Below are positions 11,889 to 23,917 of a DNA stretch of 64,000 nt, one piece after another (positions within the stretch are counted from its first letter, which is position 1; the number at the start of each line of letters is the position of its first letter). The DNA is taken from the NCBI GenBank assembly GCA_029582165.1, contig CM055869.1, positions 57,051,518 through 57,115,517 of the forward strand, given 5' to 3'. This DNA comes from Portulaca oleracea. Taxonomy: Eukaryota > Streptophyta > Magnoliopsida > Caryophyllales > Portulacaceae. The notes beneath the pieces are model-generated. The model did not search any database. It saw only the letters and a list, made by a program, of their open reading frames with translations, and had not been told where the DNA came from. Position numbers and translations under genes: made by a program.

Positions 11889-12263
11889 AAGCAAGGAGGT
11901 GGGGAGTTGAAGGTAGTTTACATGTTTAGGTTAGGTCATTCTCTCAAAAATTAATTAGGCAAGCTGATGCAGCATGGGTCTTGGGTTTTAGAATGCGCTT
12001 CAATATATAATGTTAATCAACTCTAAGTGAGTCGAATAATGATTTTATCAATTTGGAAATGGAACACTTAAGATTTCAAGTGTTTAATATAATTTCTTAA
12101 ACAATAGAATATCATGTTATTCTACATTTAACATCGAATTCAACATGAGTAGAAAATTATTACAATACAATTTTATTTATTTTTGTATGCTCTAGCAACC
12201 GAATCAATTTCCAAAGAAAGAAGTAATTAATGGAGAATACTTTTGGTATTAGGCAATACGTTT

Positions 12264-12638
12264 TCATAATTTTAAACTCTTATCATCAATTTGACCATTC
12301 TTTTCGCAAAGGTTCCAAATTTCATTGTGCCTCTTCATTATTTCATCATTCTTTTGTCCGTCATACGCTCCTCTCCTCAATACTGTGTCAGTGAGGTCAT
12401 CATGACAAAATCTTCCTGCTTTCGTTAAGAGACCGCAACATTCCAGGGAGACAGGTTGCCTCTTGATAAATACATAGTTATATATTTTATCGCCACAAAC
12501 ATTGGTTAGCTTGTGCTCACAACCTATTTCAATTTCTACATCCGGTGCAGGAACAACTTGACTGGTTGCAATACAAAATGTTTCGATGATAAAAAGGATG
12601 ATGGATAACCTTGTAATTTGAGAAGTTTTTGAATCCAT
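12264..12638 (-). CDS. Prolamin-like secreted cysteine-rich protein, copy 2
   Basis: A 124-residue intact copy with signal peptide and all six cysteines (40, 48, 67, 68, 78, 111). It differs from copy 1 at several places, including Gln7 and Ile18 in the signal peptide, Val47, Ile58, Leu65 and Gly94. Val47 and the TTTTGAA form of the leader place it in subfamily A with copies 1, 3, 4, 9 and 10. Likely secreted; function inferred from family only. Confidence 0.85.
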   Translation of the reverse strand: MDSKTSQITRLSIILFIIETFCIATSQVVPAPDVEIEIGCEHKLTNVCGDKIYNYVFIKRQPVSLECCGLLTKAGRFCHDDLTDTVLRRGAYDGQKNDEIMKRHNEIWNLCEKNGQIDDKSLKL

Positions 12639-12780
12639 GTAGTCTAATGAAATTGGTATTTTATGCTTTTTATTTGGATGTTTACTTTTTTTTCTATATT
12701 TGTTCTAACAAACTGTTTGTAGATTTTGAATTAAAATCTACAAAAGTATTGTATGATTATCCTACCCCTAAGAGACTACA

Positions 12781-12788
12781 TATTTATA
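12781..12788 (-). promoter_or_regulatory. TATA box of copy 2
   Basis: TATAAATA, 143 bp upstream of the ATG. Confidence 0.7.
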
Positions 12789-13837
12789 GCAAACACAAGA
12801 GCAAAGAAACATAAGAATATATCGACAAAAACGAATTCCCATTTAAGAGAGATTAAAACAAAACTCCCTTTATTTGTTGTTGTTTTAATAAATACACACA
12901 CGTATCAATCCGTCCATACACACATAAAAACATATGTACATTACTTGACCTAAATGATATCATTAAATATATGTTTACAAAGTTACAAGATATTATTGAA
13001 TTTATATGCTTGTATTGATAATAGCTTTTGACATGGTCCTTTAAAAAAGATCATACAAGAAAAACGATTACAGAATTATAATATTTGTGACGGTAAACAC
13101 TGAAATTATTACAAATAACTAAAAAAGTTATATCTGAAAATTTTTTCAGTACATGTTAATATTTAAGGTTTTGAGCTAGCTATTGTATGTATTTCAAAAA
13201 AGTAAACTTTTATGAATTGTTTCATTTTAAAAGCGTTGAAAATTAAAAATTCGATAGGAAAAATATAACTTCATTTTCCTACCATGTAATTAGGTTACCT
13301 ATACATGTCAAATATATGGAGCATAGTGATTCATTATAAGTGTTAGTGTATTTGGTGTTCAATATGCAGGACCGGCATAAGAATGCTTGAGTGTACGTTG
13401 ATGTTTTGCATGATCTAGTAGTCTAGTAACTTTGTATCGCTTAAATTGTATGTCAATATGTTAGGGTTCAATAGATTTGCTCCTTGATTGATATAAAACT
13501 ACGATCATAGATTTATCTTTTGTTTACTATAGCTGGGATCCGACAAAAAAATTAGAAAACCTCATGAACAAGTTTTAGGTATCTATTATCTATTATATAT
13601 ATTAATTTAGACTAGTTTTCGGCGATTCTTTTATCATACTTATTGTCAGCTATTTGCCCTACTGATATGTGTCATAGTTATTAGTACGATTGTCTCTATT
13701 AAAATCTTTTCAACAATGTATAGTAATATTGTTGCATTTATGGAGAATCTATAGTACACGTAAGTCAATTTGAGTTAACAAAATGGTTAAGTTTCATAAA
13801 TTGACAAATGTGCAAACGGGGCTTGGTTTCTTAGGAT

Positions 13838-14016
13838 CTATGCAACTACAGTACTCTCCATCTCTACTGCAAGGGACCCTATAATAAAAAAATTGAAAAG
13901 TCAACCTCTTTATTACTTGTCTTATCTAGTGTAGCGCGCTCAGCCAACTCTAATTGTTCCTCTTGCTTTATTGTTAAGAAACTCTCTAGGGTTTTGTGGA
14001 GAGGGGGTGTATAAAC
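13838..14016 (-). promoter_or_regulatory. Promoter-like segment, unit 3
   Basis: TATA-like box at 14009-14016, telo-box at 13986-13994 and seven-codon MES frame (13838-13861). Confidence 0.4.
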
Positions 14017-14393
14017 AAGCAAGGAGGTGGGGAGCTGAAGGTAGTTTACACGTTTAGGTTAGGTGATTCTCTCAAAAATTAATTAGGCAAGCTTATGCAG
14101 CATGGGTCATGGGTTTTAGAATGCGCTTCAATATATAAATGTTAAATCAACTCTAAGTGAGTCGAATAATGATTTTATCAATTTGGAAATGGATCACTTA
14201 AGATTTCAAGTGTTAAATATAATTTCTTAAACAATAGAATATCATGATATTCTACATTTAACATCGAAATCAACATGATTAGAAAATTATTACAATAAAA
14301 TTTTATTTATTTTTGTGTGCTCTAGCAACCGAATCAATTTCCAAAGAAAGAAGTAATTAATGGAAAATACTTTTGGTATTAGGCCATACGTTT

Positions 14394-14768
14394 TCATAAT
14401 TTTAAACTCTTATCATCAATTTGACCATTCTTTTCGCAAAGGTTCCAAATTTCATTGTGCCTCTTCATTATTTCATCATTCTTTTGTCCGTCATACGCTC
14501 CTCTCCTCAATACTGTGTCAGTGAGGTCATCATGACAAAATCTTCCTGCTTTCATTAAGAGACCGCAACATTCTTGGGAGACAGGTTGCTTCTTGACAAA
14601 TACATAGTTATATATTTTGTCGCCACAAACATTGGTTAGCTTGTGCTCACAACCTATTTCAATTTCTACATCCGGTGCAGGAACAACTTGACTGGTTGCA
14701 ATACAAAATGTTTCGGTGATAAAAAGGATGATGGATAACCTTATAATTAGAGAAGTTTTTGAATCCAT
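14394..14768 (-). CDS. Prolamin-like secreted cysteine-rich protein, copy 3
   Basis: A 124-residue intact copy with signal peptide and all six cysteines. Distinctive residues are Val47, Lys60 (in place of Arg) and Met72 between the CC pair and the fifth cysteine. Subfamily A leader. The next unit to the right is interrupted by a solo LTR (15642-16505) well outside the coding region. Confidence 0.85.
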   Translation of the reverse strand: MDSKTSLIIRLSIILFITETFCIATSQVVPAPDVEIEIGCEHKLTNVCGDKIYNYVFVKKQPVSQECCGLLMKAGRFCHDDLTDTVLRRGAYDGQKNDEIMKRHNEIWNLCEKNGQIDDKSLKL

Positions 14769-14912
14769 GTTGTCTAATGAAATTTATATTTTATGCTTTT
14801 TATTTGGATGTTTACTCTTTTTTTTCTATATTTGTTCGAACAAATTGTTTGTAGATTTTGCATTAAAATCTACAATAGTATTGTATGATTATCCTAGCCC
14901 TAAGAGACTACA

Positions 14913-14920
14913 TATTTATA
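14913..14920 (-). promoter_or_regulatory. TATA box of copy 3
   Basis: TATAAATA, 145 bp upstream of the ATG. Confidence 0.7.
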
Positions 14921-15641
14921 ACAAACGCAAGAGTAAAGAAACTTAAGAATATATGGACAAAAAAGAATTCCCATTTAAGAGAGATCAAAACAAAATTCCC
15001 TTTATTTGTTGTTGTTTTAATAAATACACACACGTATCAATCCGACCATACACACATAAAAACATACGTACATTACTTGACCTAAATGATATCATTAAAT
15101 ATATGTTTACAAAGTTACAAGATATTATTGAATTTATATATTTGTATTGATAATAGCTTTTGTCATGGTCCTTAAAATAAGATCATACAAGAAAAACAAT
15201 TACAGAATTATAATATTTGTGACGGTAAACACTTAAATTATTACAAATAACTAAAAAATTTATATCTGAAAATTTTATCAGTACATGTTAATTTGTATGG
15301 TTTAGGGCTAGCTATTGTATGTATTAAAAAAAAGTAAACTTTTATGAATTGTTTCTTTTTAAAAGAGATGAAAATGAAAAAATTCGGTTGGAAAAATATA
15401 ACTTCATTTCCCTACCATGTAATTAGGTTACCTATACATGTCAAATATGGAGCATAGTGATTCATTATATGGGTTAGTGTATTTGGTGTTCAATATGCAG
15501 GACCGGCATAAGCATGCTTGAGTGTACGTAGATGTTTTGCATGATCTAGTAGTCTAGTAACTTTGTAACGCTTAAATTGTATGTCAATATGTGAGGGTTC
15601 AAAGGATTTGCTTCTTCATTGATATTAAACTACAATTATAT

Positions 15642-16505
15642 TGAAATAACCCTGGGGGGGGGGGGGTGAATAGGGTTACTGAATTTTCTGTACAAATCAC
15701 AACTAAGTAAAGGACGTTAGGTTCTCAATCTAACTAGATTGAGAATCACTTTCACAGAGAGCAAAAATAGAATTAATAAAGGACAAAATAAATGAACTGA
15801 ATAACCTCCTTTATTGTAATAAGAATGTGATGAACCTAGGATGAATGTCCTTAGGTTTTACAATTAACCAAGCGCGTTACAAGGACGCTTCTTATTTTCT
15901 GGAAAGAAACACACACCAAATTCAATATTTGGTGCTTAATCTCAGTCGATCCTAAGTTCATCTAGGAATCGACTATACAAGCATCAATCAAGCCTAAATC
16001 CGTTAAGGATTGATTACACTCAAACTTCTCGCAACACCGATATTCGCAAGAGCACCAAAAAAGAAATCTCTATTTCTATTTTGAACACCCGATTTCTTCC
16101 GTGGAATCGTTTCCTTTCTTTGTCTTGAATGCGTGTATTTAAACTGCTATGTTGGGTCTTGTATCTGTTGGGGAAAGGATTCTGTTTTTGCTCCAATTTC
16201 TCTTCACAATGGTTTCGAAATTTCCTTTCTTATCAGCGAGATCTTCTGAGAGTTCCTTCCATTTTTCTTCCTCGATTTTGTCTGCAAGGTAGTGCATTAA
16301 ATCAATCAGTCTGATTTAGATAGTAAGAAAGGGAAAGTAAGATTCTTACTTAAAAGGAAAACTTCCCTGATTAAGTGTCGTTATTTGTCTTTCACTTCAA
16401 ACCCCTTTGAGAAGTACAAATGTCCTTCAGGTTGATTGATATAGACGTCCTTGCTATGCAGTGAGTAAACGTCATTTGCTCTGTTCTCAAAAGGGGTTTT
16501 TCACA
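15642..16505 (-). mobile_element. Sirevirus-like solo LTR
   Basis: An 864-bp LTR with TG...CA ends, flanked by the direct repeat TATAT (15637-15641 and 16506-16510). Read on the minus strand it begins TGTGAAAAACCCC and ends with the CACCCCC-rich terminus, clearly related to the LTR at 57428-58425. There is no internal sequence, so it is the product of LTR-LTR recombination. It interrupts the spacer of array unit 4. A 61-codon frame at 16129-16314 inside it is not a gene. Confidence 0.9.
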
Positions 16506-16824
16506 TATATCTATCTTTTGTTTATTATGGCTGGGATCCGACAAAAAAATTAGAAAACCTCATGAACAAGTTTTAGGTATCTATTATATTAATTTAGACT
16601 AGTTTTTGGCGATTCATTTATCATACTTATTGTCAACTATTTGCCTTACTGATATGTGTCATAGTTATTAGTACGATTGTCTCTATTAAAATCTTTTCAA
16701 CTATGCATAGTAATATTTGCGCATTTATGGAGAATCTATAGTACACATAAGGCAATTTGAGTTAACAAAATGGTTAAGTTTCGTAAATTGACGAATGTGC
16801 TAACGAAGCTTGGTTTCCTAGGAT

Positions 16825-17002
16825 CTATGCAACAACAGTACTCTCCATCTCTACCGCAAGGGATCCAATAACAAAAAATTGAAAAGTCAACCTCTTTATT
16901 ACTTGTCTTATCTAGTGTAGCGCTCTCAGCCAACTCTAATTGATCTTCTTGCTTTATTGTTAAAAAACTCTCTAGGGTTTTGTAGGGAGGGGGTGTATAA
17001 AC
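16825..17002 (-). promoter_or_regulatory. Promoter-like segment, unit 4
   Basis: TATA-like box at 16995-17002, telo-box at 16972-16980 and seven-codon MES frame (16825-16848). Confidence 0.4.
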
Positions 17003-17378
17003 AAGCAAGGAGGTGGGGAGCTGAAGGTAGTTTAAACGTTTAGGTCAGGTCATTCTCTCAAAAATTAATTAGGCAAGCTTATGCAGCATGGGTCTTGGGT
17101 TTTAGAATGCGCTTCAATATATAAATGTTAGTCAATTCTAAGTGAGTCGAATAATGATTTTATCAATTTGGAAATGGAACACTAAAGATATCAAGTGTTA
17201 AATATAATTTCTTAAACAATAGAATATAATCATATTCTAAATTTAACATCGAATTCAACATGAGTAGAAAATTATTAAAATACAATTTTATTTATTTATG
17301 TATGCTCTACCAACCGAATCAATATCCATAGAAAGAAAAAATTAATGGAGAATACTTTTGGTATTAGGCTATACATTT

Positions 17379-17753
17379 TCATAATTTTAAACTCTTATCA
17401 TCAATTTGACCATTCTTTTCGCAAAGGTTCCAAATTTCATTGTGCCTCTTCATTATTTGATCATTCTTTTGTCTGTCATACGCTCCTCTCCTCAATACTG
17501 TGTCAGTGAGGTCATCATGACAAAATCTCCCTGCTTTCGTTAAGAGACCGCAACATTCTTGGGAGACAGGTTGCCTCTTGACAAATACATAGTTATATAT
17601 TTTATCGCCACAATCATTGGTTAGCTTGTGCTCACAACCTATTTCAATTTCTACATCCGGTGCAGGAACAACTTGACTGGTTGCTATACAAAATGTTTCG
17701 GTGATAAAAAGGATGATGGATAACCTTATAATTAGAGAAGTTTTTGAATCCAT
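17379..17753 (-). CDS. Prolamin-like secreted cysteine-rich protein, copy 4
   Basis: An intact 124-residue copy whose protein is identical to copy 1, 7.2 kb away, including the diagnostic Asp47, Arg94 and Gln99 that no other copy combines. The downstream flank (17100-17378) also shares rare variants with 9890-10147. This implies a block duplication or gene conversion rather than simple neighbour-to-neighbour duplication. Signal peptide and six cysteines are as in copy 1. Confidence 0.85.
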   Translation of the reverse strand: MDSKTSLIIRLSIILFITETFCIATSQVVPAPDVEIEIGCEHKLTNDCGDKIYNYVFVKRQPVSQECCGLLTKAGRFCHDDLTDTVLRRGAYDRQKNDQIMKRHNEIWNLCEKNGQIDDKSLKL

Positions 17754-17894
17754 GTGGTCTAATGAAATTGGTATTTTATGTTTTTTATTTGGATTTTAAC
17801 TTTTTTTCTATATTTGTTCTAACAAACTGTTTGTAGATTTTGAATTAAAATCTACAAAAGTACTGTATGATTATCCTACCCCTAAGAGACTACA

Positions 17895-17902
17895 TATTTA
17901 TA
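17895..17902 (-). promoter_or_regulatory. TATA box of copy 4
   Basis: TATAAATA, 142 bp upstream of the ATG. Confidence 0.7.
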
Positions 17903-18941
17903 GCAAACGCGAGAGCAAAGAAACTTAAGAATATATGGACAAAAACAAATTCCCATTTAAGAGAGATTAAAACAAAACTCCCTTTATCTGTTGTTGTTTT
18001 AATAAATACACACGTATCAATCCGTCCATACACACATAAAAACATACGTACATTACTTGACCTAAATGATATTAATTAATATATGTTTACAAAGTTACAA
18101 GATATTATTGAATTTATATACTTGTATTGATAATAGCTTTTGACATGGTCCTTAAAAAAAGATCATATATACAAGAAAAACAATTACAGAATTGTAATAT
18201 TTGTTACAGTAAGGACTGAAATTATTACAAATAGCTAAAAAAGTTATATCTGAAAATTTTATCAGTACATGTTAATTTTTAAGGTTTAGGGCTAGCTATT
18301 GTATGTATTCAAAAGAAGTAAACTTTTATGAATTGTTTCTTTTTAAAAGCGATGAAAATGAAAAAATTCGGTAGGAAAAATATAACTTCATTTCCCTACC
18401 ATGTAATTAGGTTACCTATACATGTCAAATATGGAGCATAGTGATTCATTATAAGGGTTAGTGTATTTTGTTTTCAGTACGCAGGACCGGCATAAGCATG
18501 CTTGAGTGTACGTAGATATTTTGCATGATCTAGTGGTCTAGTAACTTTGTAACGCTTAAATTGTATGTCAATATGTGAGGGTTCAAAGGATTTGCTTCTT
18601 CATTGATATTAAACTACGATCATATATTTATCTTTTGTTTACTATAGCTGGGATTCGACAAAAAAATTAGAAAACCTCATGAACAAGTTTCAGGTATCTA
18701 TTATATTAATTTAGACTAGTTTTCGGCGATTCTTTTATCATTCTTATTGTCAGCAATTTGCCCTACTGATACGTGTCATAGTTATTAGTACGATTGTCTC
18801 TATTAAAATCTTTTCAACTATGCATAGTAATATTTGTGCATTTATGGAGAATCTATAGTACACATAAGACAATTTGAGTTAACAAAATGGTTAAGTTTCG
18901 TAAATTGACGATTGTGCTAACGAAGCTTGGTTTCCTAGGAT

Positions 18942-19119
18942 CTATGCAACAACAATACTCTCCATCTCTACCGCAAGGGATCCAATAACAAAAAATTGAA
19001 AAGTCAACCTCTTTATTACTTGTCTTATCTAGTGTAGCGCTCTCAGCCAACTCTAATTGATCTTCTTGCTTTATTGTTAAGAAACTCTCTAGGGTTTTGT
19101 AGGGAGGGGGTGTATAAAC
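18942..19119 (-). promoter_or_regulatory. Promoter-like segment, unit 5
   Basis: TATA-like box at 19112-19119, telo-box at 19089-19097 and the seven-codon MES frame beginning at 18942 (stop side). Confidence 0.4.
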
Positions 19120-19495
19120 AAGCAAGGAGGTGGGGAGCTGAGGGTAGTTTAAACGTTTAGGTCAGGTCATTCCCTCAAAAATTAATTAGGCAAGCTTATG
19201 CAGCATGGGTCTCTGGTTTTAGAATGCGCTTCAATATATAAAGGTTAGTCAATTCTAAGTAAGTCGAATAATGATTTTATCAATTTGGAAATGGAACACG
19301 TAAGATTTCAAGTGTTAAATATAATTTCTTAAACAATAGAATATCATCATATTCTAAAGTTAACATAAAATTCAACATGACTAGAAAATTATTAAAATAC
19401 AATTTTATTTATTTTGGTATGCACTAACAACCGAATCAATATCCATAGAAAGAAATAATTAATGGAGAATACTTTTGGTATTAGGCCATACGTTT

Positions 19496-19870
19496 TCATA
19501 ATTTTAAACTCTTATCATCAATTGGACCATTCTTTTCGCAAAGGTTCCAAATTTCATTGTGCCTCTTCATTATTTCATCATTCTTTTGTCTGTCATACGC
19601 TCCTCTCCTCAATACTGTGTCAGTGAGGTCATCATGACAAAATCTCCCTGCTTTCGTTAAGAGACCGCAACATTCTTGGGAGACAGGTTGCCTCTTGACA
19701 AATACATAGTTATATATTTTATCGCCACAAAAATTGGTTAGCTTGTGCTCACAACCTATTTCAATTTCTACATCCGGTGCAGGAACAATTTGACTGGTTG
19801 CAATACAAATTGTTTCGGTGATAAAAAGGATGATGGATAACCTCATAATTAGAGAAGTTTTTGAATCCAT
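19496..19870 (-). CDS. Prolamin-like secreted cysteine-rich protein, copy 5
   Basis: An intact 124-residue copy with signal peptide and all six cysteines. Phe47, Ile21 in the signal peptide and the ATATTGAA form of the leader define subfamily B (copies 5, 6, 7, 8 and 11; copy 11 keeps Phe21). Private changes are Met9 and Ile28; Pro116 near the C terminus is shared with the unread part of copy 6, its neighbour. Confidence 0.85.
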   Translation of the reverse strand: MDSKTSLIMRLSIILFITETICIATSQIVPAPDVEIEIGCEHKLTNFCGDKIYNYVFVKRQPVSQECCGLLTKAGRFCHDDLTDTVLRRGAYDRQKNDEIMKRHNEIWNLCEKNGPIDDKSLKL

Positions 19871-20014
19871 GTGGTCTAATGAAATTGGTATTTTATGTTT
19901 TTTATTTGGATTTTTACTTTTTTTTTTCTATATTTGTTCTAACAAACTGTTTGTAGATATTGAATTAAAATCTACAAAAGTATTGTATGATTATCCTACC
20001 CCTAAGAGACTACA

Positions 20015-20022
20015 TATTTATA
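20015..20022 (-). promoter_or_regulatory. TATA box of copy 5
   Basis: TATAAATA, 145 bp upstream of the ATG. Confidence 0.7.
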
Positions 20023-21062
20023 GCAAACACAAGAGCAAAGAAACATAAGAATATATCGACAAAAACGAATTCCCCTTTAAGGGAGATTAAAACAAAACTC
20101 CCTTTATTTGTTGTTGTTTTAATAAATACACACACATAACAATCCGTCCATACACACATAAAAACATACGTACATTACTTGACCTAAATGATATCAATTA
20201 ATATATGTTTACAAAGTTACAAGACATTATTAAATTTATATACTTGTATTGATAATAGCTTTTGACATAGTCCTTAAAAAAAGATCATACAAGCAAGAAA
20301 AACAATTACAGAATTATAATATTTGTTACAGTAAGGACTGAAATTATTACAAATAACTAAAAAAGTTATATCTGAAAATTTTATCAGTACATGTTAATTT
20401 TGAAGGTTTAGGTCTAGCTACTGTATGTATTCAAAAAAAGTAAACTTTTATGAATTGTTTCTTTTTAAAAGCGATGAAAATGAAAAAATTCGGTAGGAAA
20501 AATATAACTTCATTACCCTACCATGTAATTAGGTTACCTATACATGTCAAATATGGAGCATAGTGATTCATTATAAGGGTTAGTGTATTTTGTTTTCAAT
20601 ACGCAGGACCGGCATAAGCTTGCTTGAGTGTACGTAGATATTTTGCATGATCTAGTGGTCTTGTAACTTTGTAACGCTTAAATTTTATGTCAATATGTGA
20701 GGGTTCAAAGGATTTTCTTCTTCATTGATATTAAACTACGATCATATATTTATCTTTTGTTTACTATAGCTGGGATTCGACAAAAAAATTAGAAAACCTC
20801 ATGAACAAGTTTCAGGTATCTATTATATTAATTTAGACTAGTTTTCGGCAATTCTTTTATCATTCTTATTGTCAGCAATTTGCCCTACTGATACGTGTCA
20901 TAGTTATTAGTACGATTGTCTCTATTAAAATCTTTTCAACTATGCATAGTAATATTTGTGCATTTATGGAGAATCTATAGTACACATAAGACAATTGAGT
21001 TAACAAAATGGTTAAGTTTCGTAAATTGACGATTGTGCTAACGAAGCTTGGTTTCCTAGGAT

Positions 21063-21240
21063 CTATGCAACAACAGTACTCTCCATCTCTACCGCAAGGG
21101 ATCCAATAACAAAAAATCGAAAAGTCAACCTCTTTATTACTTGTCTTATCTAGTGTAGCGCTCTCAGCCAACTCTAATTGATCTTCTTGCTTTATTGTTA
21201 AGAAACTCTCTAGGGTTTTGTAGGGAGGGGGTATATAAAC
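21063..21240 (-). promoter_or_regulatory. Promoter-like segment, unit 6
   Basis: Telo-box at 21210-21218. The TATA-like box is extended to GTTTATATAC (21231-21240) in this unit. Confidence 0.4.
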
Positions 21241-21616
21241 AAGCAAGGAGGTGGGGAGCTGAAGGTAGTTTAAACGTTTAGGTCAGGTCATTCCCTCAAA
21301 AATTAATTAGGCAAGCTTATGCAGCATGGGTCTCTGGTTTTAGAATGCGCTTCAATATATAAATGTTAGTCAATTCTAAGTAAGTTGAATAATGATTTTA
21401 TCAATTTGGAAATGGAACACGTAAGATTTCAAGTGTTAAATATAATTTCTGAAACAATAGAATATCATCATATTCTAAAGTTAACATCAAATTCAACATG
21501 AGTAGAAAATTATTAAAATATAATTTTATTTATTTTTGTATGCACTAGCAACCGAATCAATATCTATAGAAAGAAATAATTAATGGAGAATACTTTTGGT
21601 ATTAGGCCATATGTTT

Positions 21617-21991
21617 TCATAATTTTAAACTCTTATCATCAATTGGACCATTCTTTTCGCAAAGGTTCCAAATTTCATTGTGCCTCTTCATTATTTCATC
21701 ATTCTTTTGTCTGTCATACGCTCCTCTCCTCAATACTATGTTAGTGAGGTCATCATGACAAAATCTTCCTGATTACGTTAAGAGACCGCAACATTCTTGG
21801 GACACAGGTTGCCTCTTGACAAATACATAGTTATATATTTTATCGCCACAAAAATTGGTTAGCTTGTGCTCACAACCTATTTCAATTTCTACATCCGGTG
21901 CAGGAACAAATTGACTGGTTGCAATACAAATTGTTTCGGTGATAAAAAGGATGATGGATAACCTTATAATTAGATAAGTTTTTGAATCCAT
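21617..21991 (-). pseudogene. Prolamin-like copy 6, premature stop at codon 73
   Basis: The start, signal peptide and first four cysteines (40, 48, 67, 68) are present, but codon 73 (Lys AAA in other copies) is TAA at about 21773-21775. The frame continues without indels to the usual stop at 21617. The truncated 72-residue product lacks the fifth and sixth cysteines and is unlikely to fold. Subfamily B (Phe47, Ile21), with private Tyr6 and Phe28. Its promoter TATA box is intact. Confidence 0.85.
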
Positions 21992-22132
21992 GTGGTCTAA
22001 TGAAATTGGTATTTTATGCTTTTTATTTGGATTTTTACTTTTTTTTCTATATATGTTCTAACAAACTGTTTGTAGATATTGAATAAAATCTACAAAAGTA
22101 TTGTATGATTATCCTACCCCTAAGAGACTACA

Positions 22133-22140
22133 TATTTATA
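22133..22140 (-). promoter_or_regulatory. TATA box of copy 6
   Basis: TATAAATA, 142 bp upstream of the ATG. Confidence 0.65.
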
Positions 22141-22642
22141 GCAAAGGCAATAGCAAAGAAACATAAGAATATATGGACAAAAATGAATTCCCATTTAAAA
22201 GAGATTAAAACAAAACTCCCTTTATTTGTTGTTGTTTTAATAAATACACACACGTATCAATCCGTCAATACACACATAAAAACATACGTACATTACTTGA
22301 CCTAAATGATATCATTAAATATATGTTTACTAAGTTACAAGACATTATTAAATTTATATACTTGTATTGATAATAGCTTTTGACATGGTCCTTAAAAAAA
22401 GATCATATAAGAAAAACAATTACAGAATTATAATATTTTGACAGGAAACGCTGAAATTATTACAAATAATAAAAAAGTTATATCTGAAAATTTTATCAGT
22501 ACATGTTAATTTTTAAGGTTTAGGGCTAGCTATTGTATGTAGTAAAAAAAAAGTAAACTTTTATGAATTGTTTCTTTTTAAAAGCGATGAAAATGAAAAA
22601 ATTCGCTAGGAAAAATATAACTTCATTTTCCTACCATGTAAT

Positions 22643-23329
22643 TGTTGGAGGAAAGGGAGTGAACGGTATATATAAACAATGGAAACTCGATTGGATAACG
22701 CTAAGAGTTGTGGCCTTGAACTCACTATACCGTAAATGTTTAAAGGGATAAAACTTAGCACTTGTAACACTTAAGAAAAAGATTCTTACTTGAATCACTC
22801 TAGTACAGCTGCAGTCTAGACAAGAATGAGGTTGTGATTAGTTTAGAATGGTGTGTCTCAAATAGCCTAGGATGTCTCCTATTTATAGGAGATTACCACC
22901 CACTTTAGGATACCCTAGTCAAAGGGTAATCAAGAGCCTTAATGATGAGATTATGTCCTTAATATGACCTTGACCAAGTCAAGTCATATAACTGTTGCAA
23001 TCTCAGCATTATCGTGCTTAATGACGATATCAAACACTAATTACACAAAATCATATAGCCGTTAGCAATTAATACAATCCTGGCCTTCAACACGACCTGT
23101 GTTGAATCAACACGGTCCGTGTTGGCTCAACACGACCCGTGTTGATCCAACACGACCCGTGTTGAGCGCAGGAATTGTTTCCTTGCTCTCTGGAAGACAA
23201 CACGACCCGTGTTGCTTCCTGTTTCACCCGTGTTGATCATATTCTTATTGTTTCACTTATATATTATCCTTGATATACTTTATTCTTTAGGCTATATAAT
23301 TGTCTTATACTCTTGAAATATATCCAACA
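22643..23329 (-). repeat. 3' LTR of copia-1
   Basis: 687 bp, TGTTGG...CCAACA. It lacks 20 bp present in the other three LTRs of this family, exactly the stretch complementary to the presumed primer site (between CGGTATA and GTGAG in element orientation). U3 contains clustered palindromes of the form CAACACG-N3-CGTGTTG (about 23089-23240). Confidence 0.9.
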
Positions 23330-23345
23330 ATCCCCCCTATTTCAA
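23330..23345 (-). other. Polypurine tract of copia-1
   Basis: On the minus strand a GAAATAGGGGGGAT run abuts the 3' LTR, the usual primer for plus-strand DNA synthesis. Confidence 0.75.
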
Positions 23346-23917
23346 AAGTGTATAAAACCCTTGAAATAACTTTACTTAAGAGGCTTATACCCCCGCTATT
23401 TGAGATATACCTTAACTTATAATCACTAGAGAATCCTTAAAAACATATGCCTAATGAAAAGTAGATTACTCTTTGAACTTTTCAATTAGTGTATATGAGC
23501 CAAAATTGTATCCAAATCACAAAGTAGACATAGCTTTGAACTTTGGATTTATATTGACCAACTATACTCATAACACACATATATTTTAAATCTTGAGTGT
23601 AAATACCTCGACACTATTATCCGGCCTTGTGTCCATATCCTTCATAAGTGTTTCGGAACTTTAGCTCATAGTTCCTTTATGCGGCCACACATTACACTTA
23701 CATAGGTAGACTTTGTAATTATACCACCCCTGTAATTAGGCTTTCCACAAAATCTATTAAGAGTACTAATACTCATCCTCTTGTCATTACAGATTTTTAA
23801 GCATCACTTGTCCTTGGGATAAAATCGATGCTTCCTACTAATTTAAGCAACTCCGTACTCATTTGAACTTTAGAAATTGGTGGTATTCCAATTCGTAAAG
23901 TTGAGTCTTTGTTGCGA
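23346..23917 (-). other. 3' untranslated internal region of copia-1
   Basis: Non-coding sequence between pol and the polypurine tract; it is also present in the sister element at 49143-49717. Confidence 0.6.

Noticed and set aside
16736..17008. A 90-codon minus-strand frame with CYWIPCGRDGEYCCC, repeated in several units
   Set aside because: It opens with TTG inside the TATA-like box, is frameshifted in several units (for example unit 1, whose frame ends differently), and is better explained as a promoter and leader. I kept the promoter-like segment instead.
23089..23245. CRISPR-like regularly spaced palindromes
   Set aside because: The repeats lie in the U3 of a plant LTR retrotransposon, spacers are short and not unique, and all four LTRs carry them.
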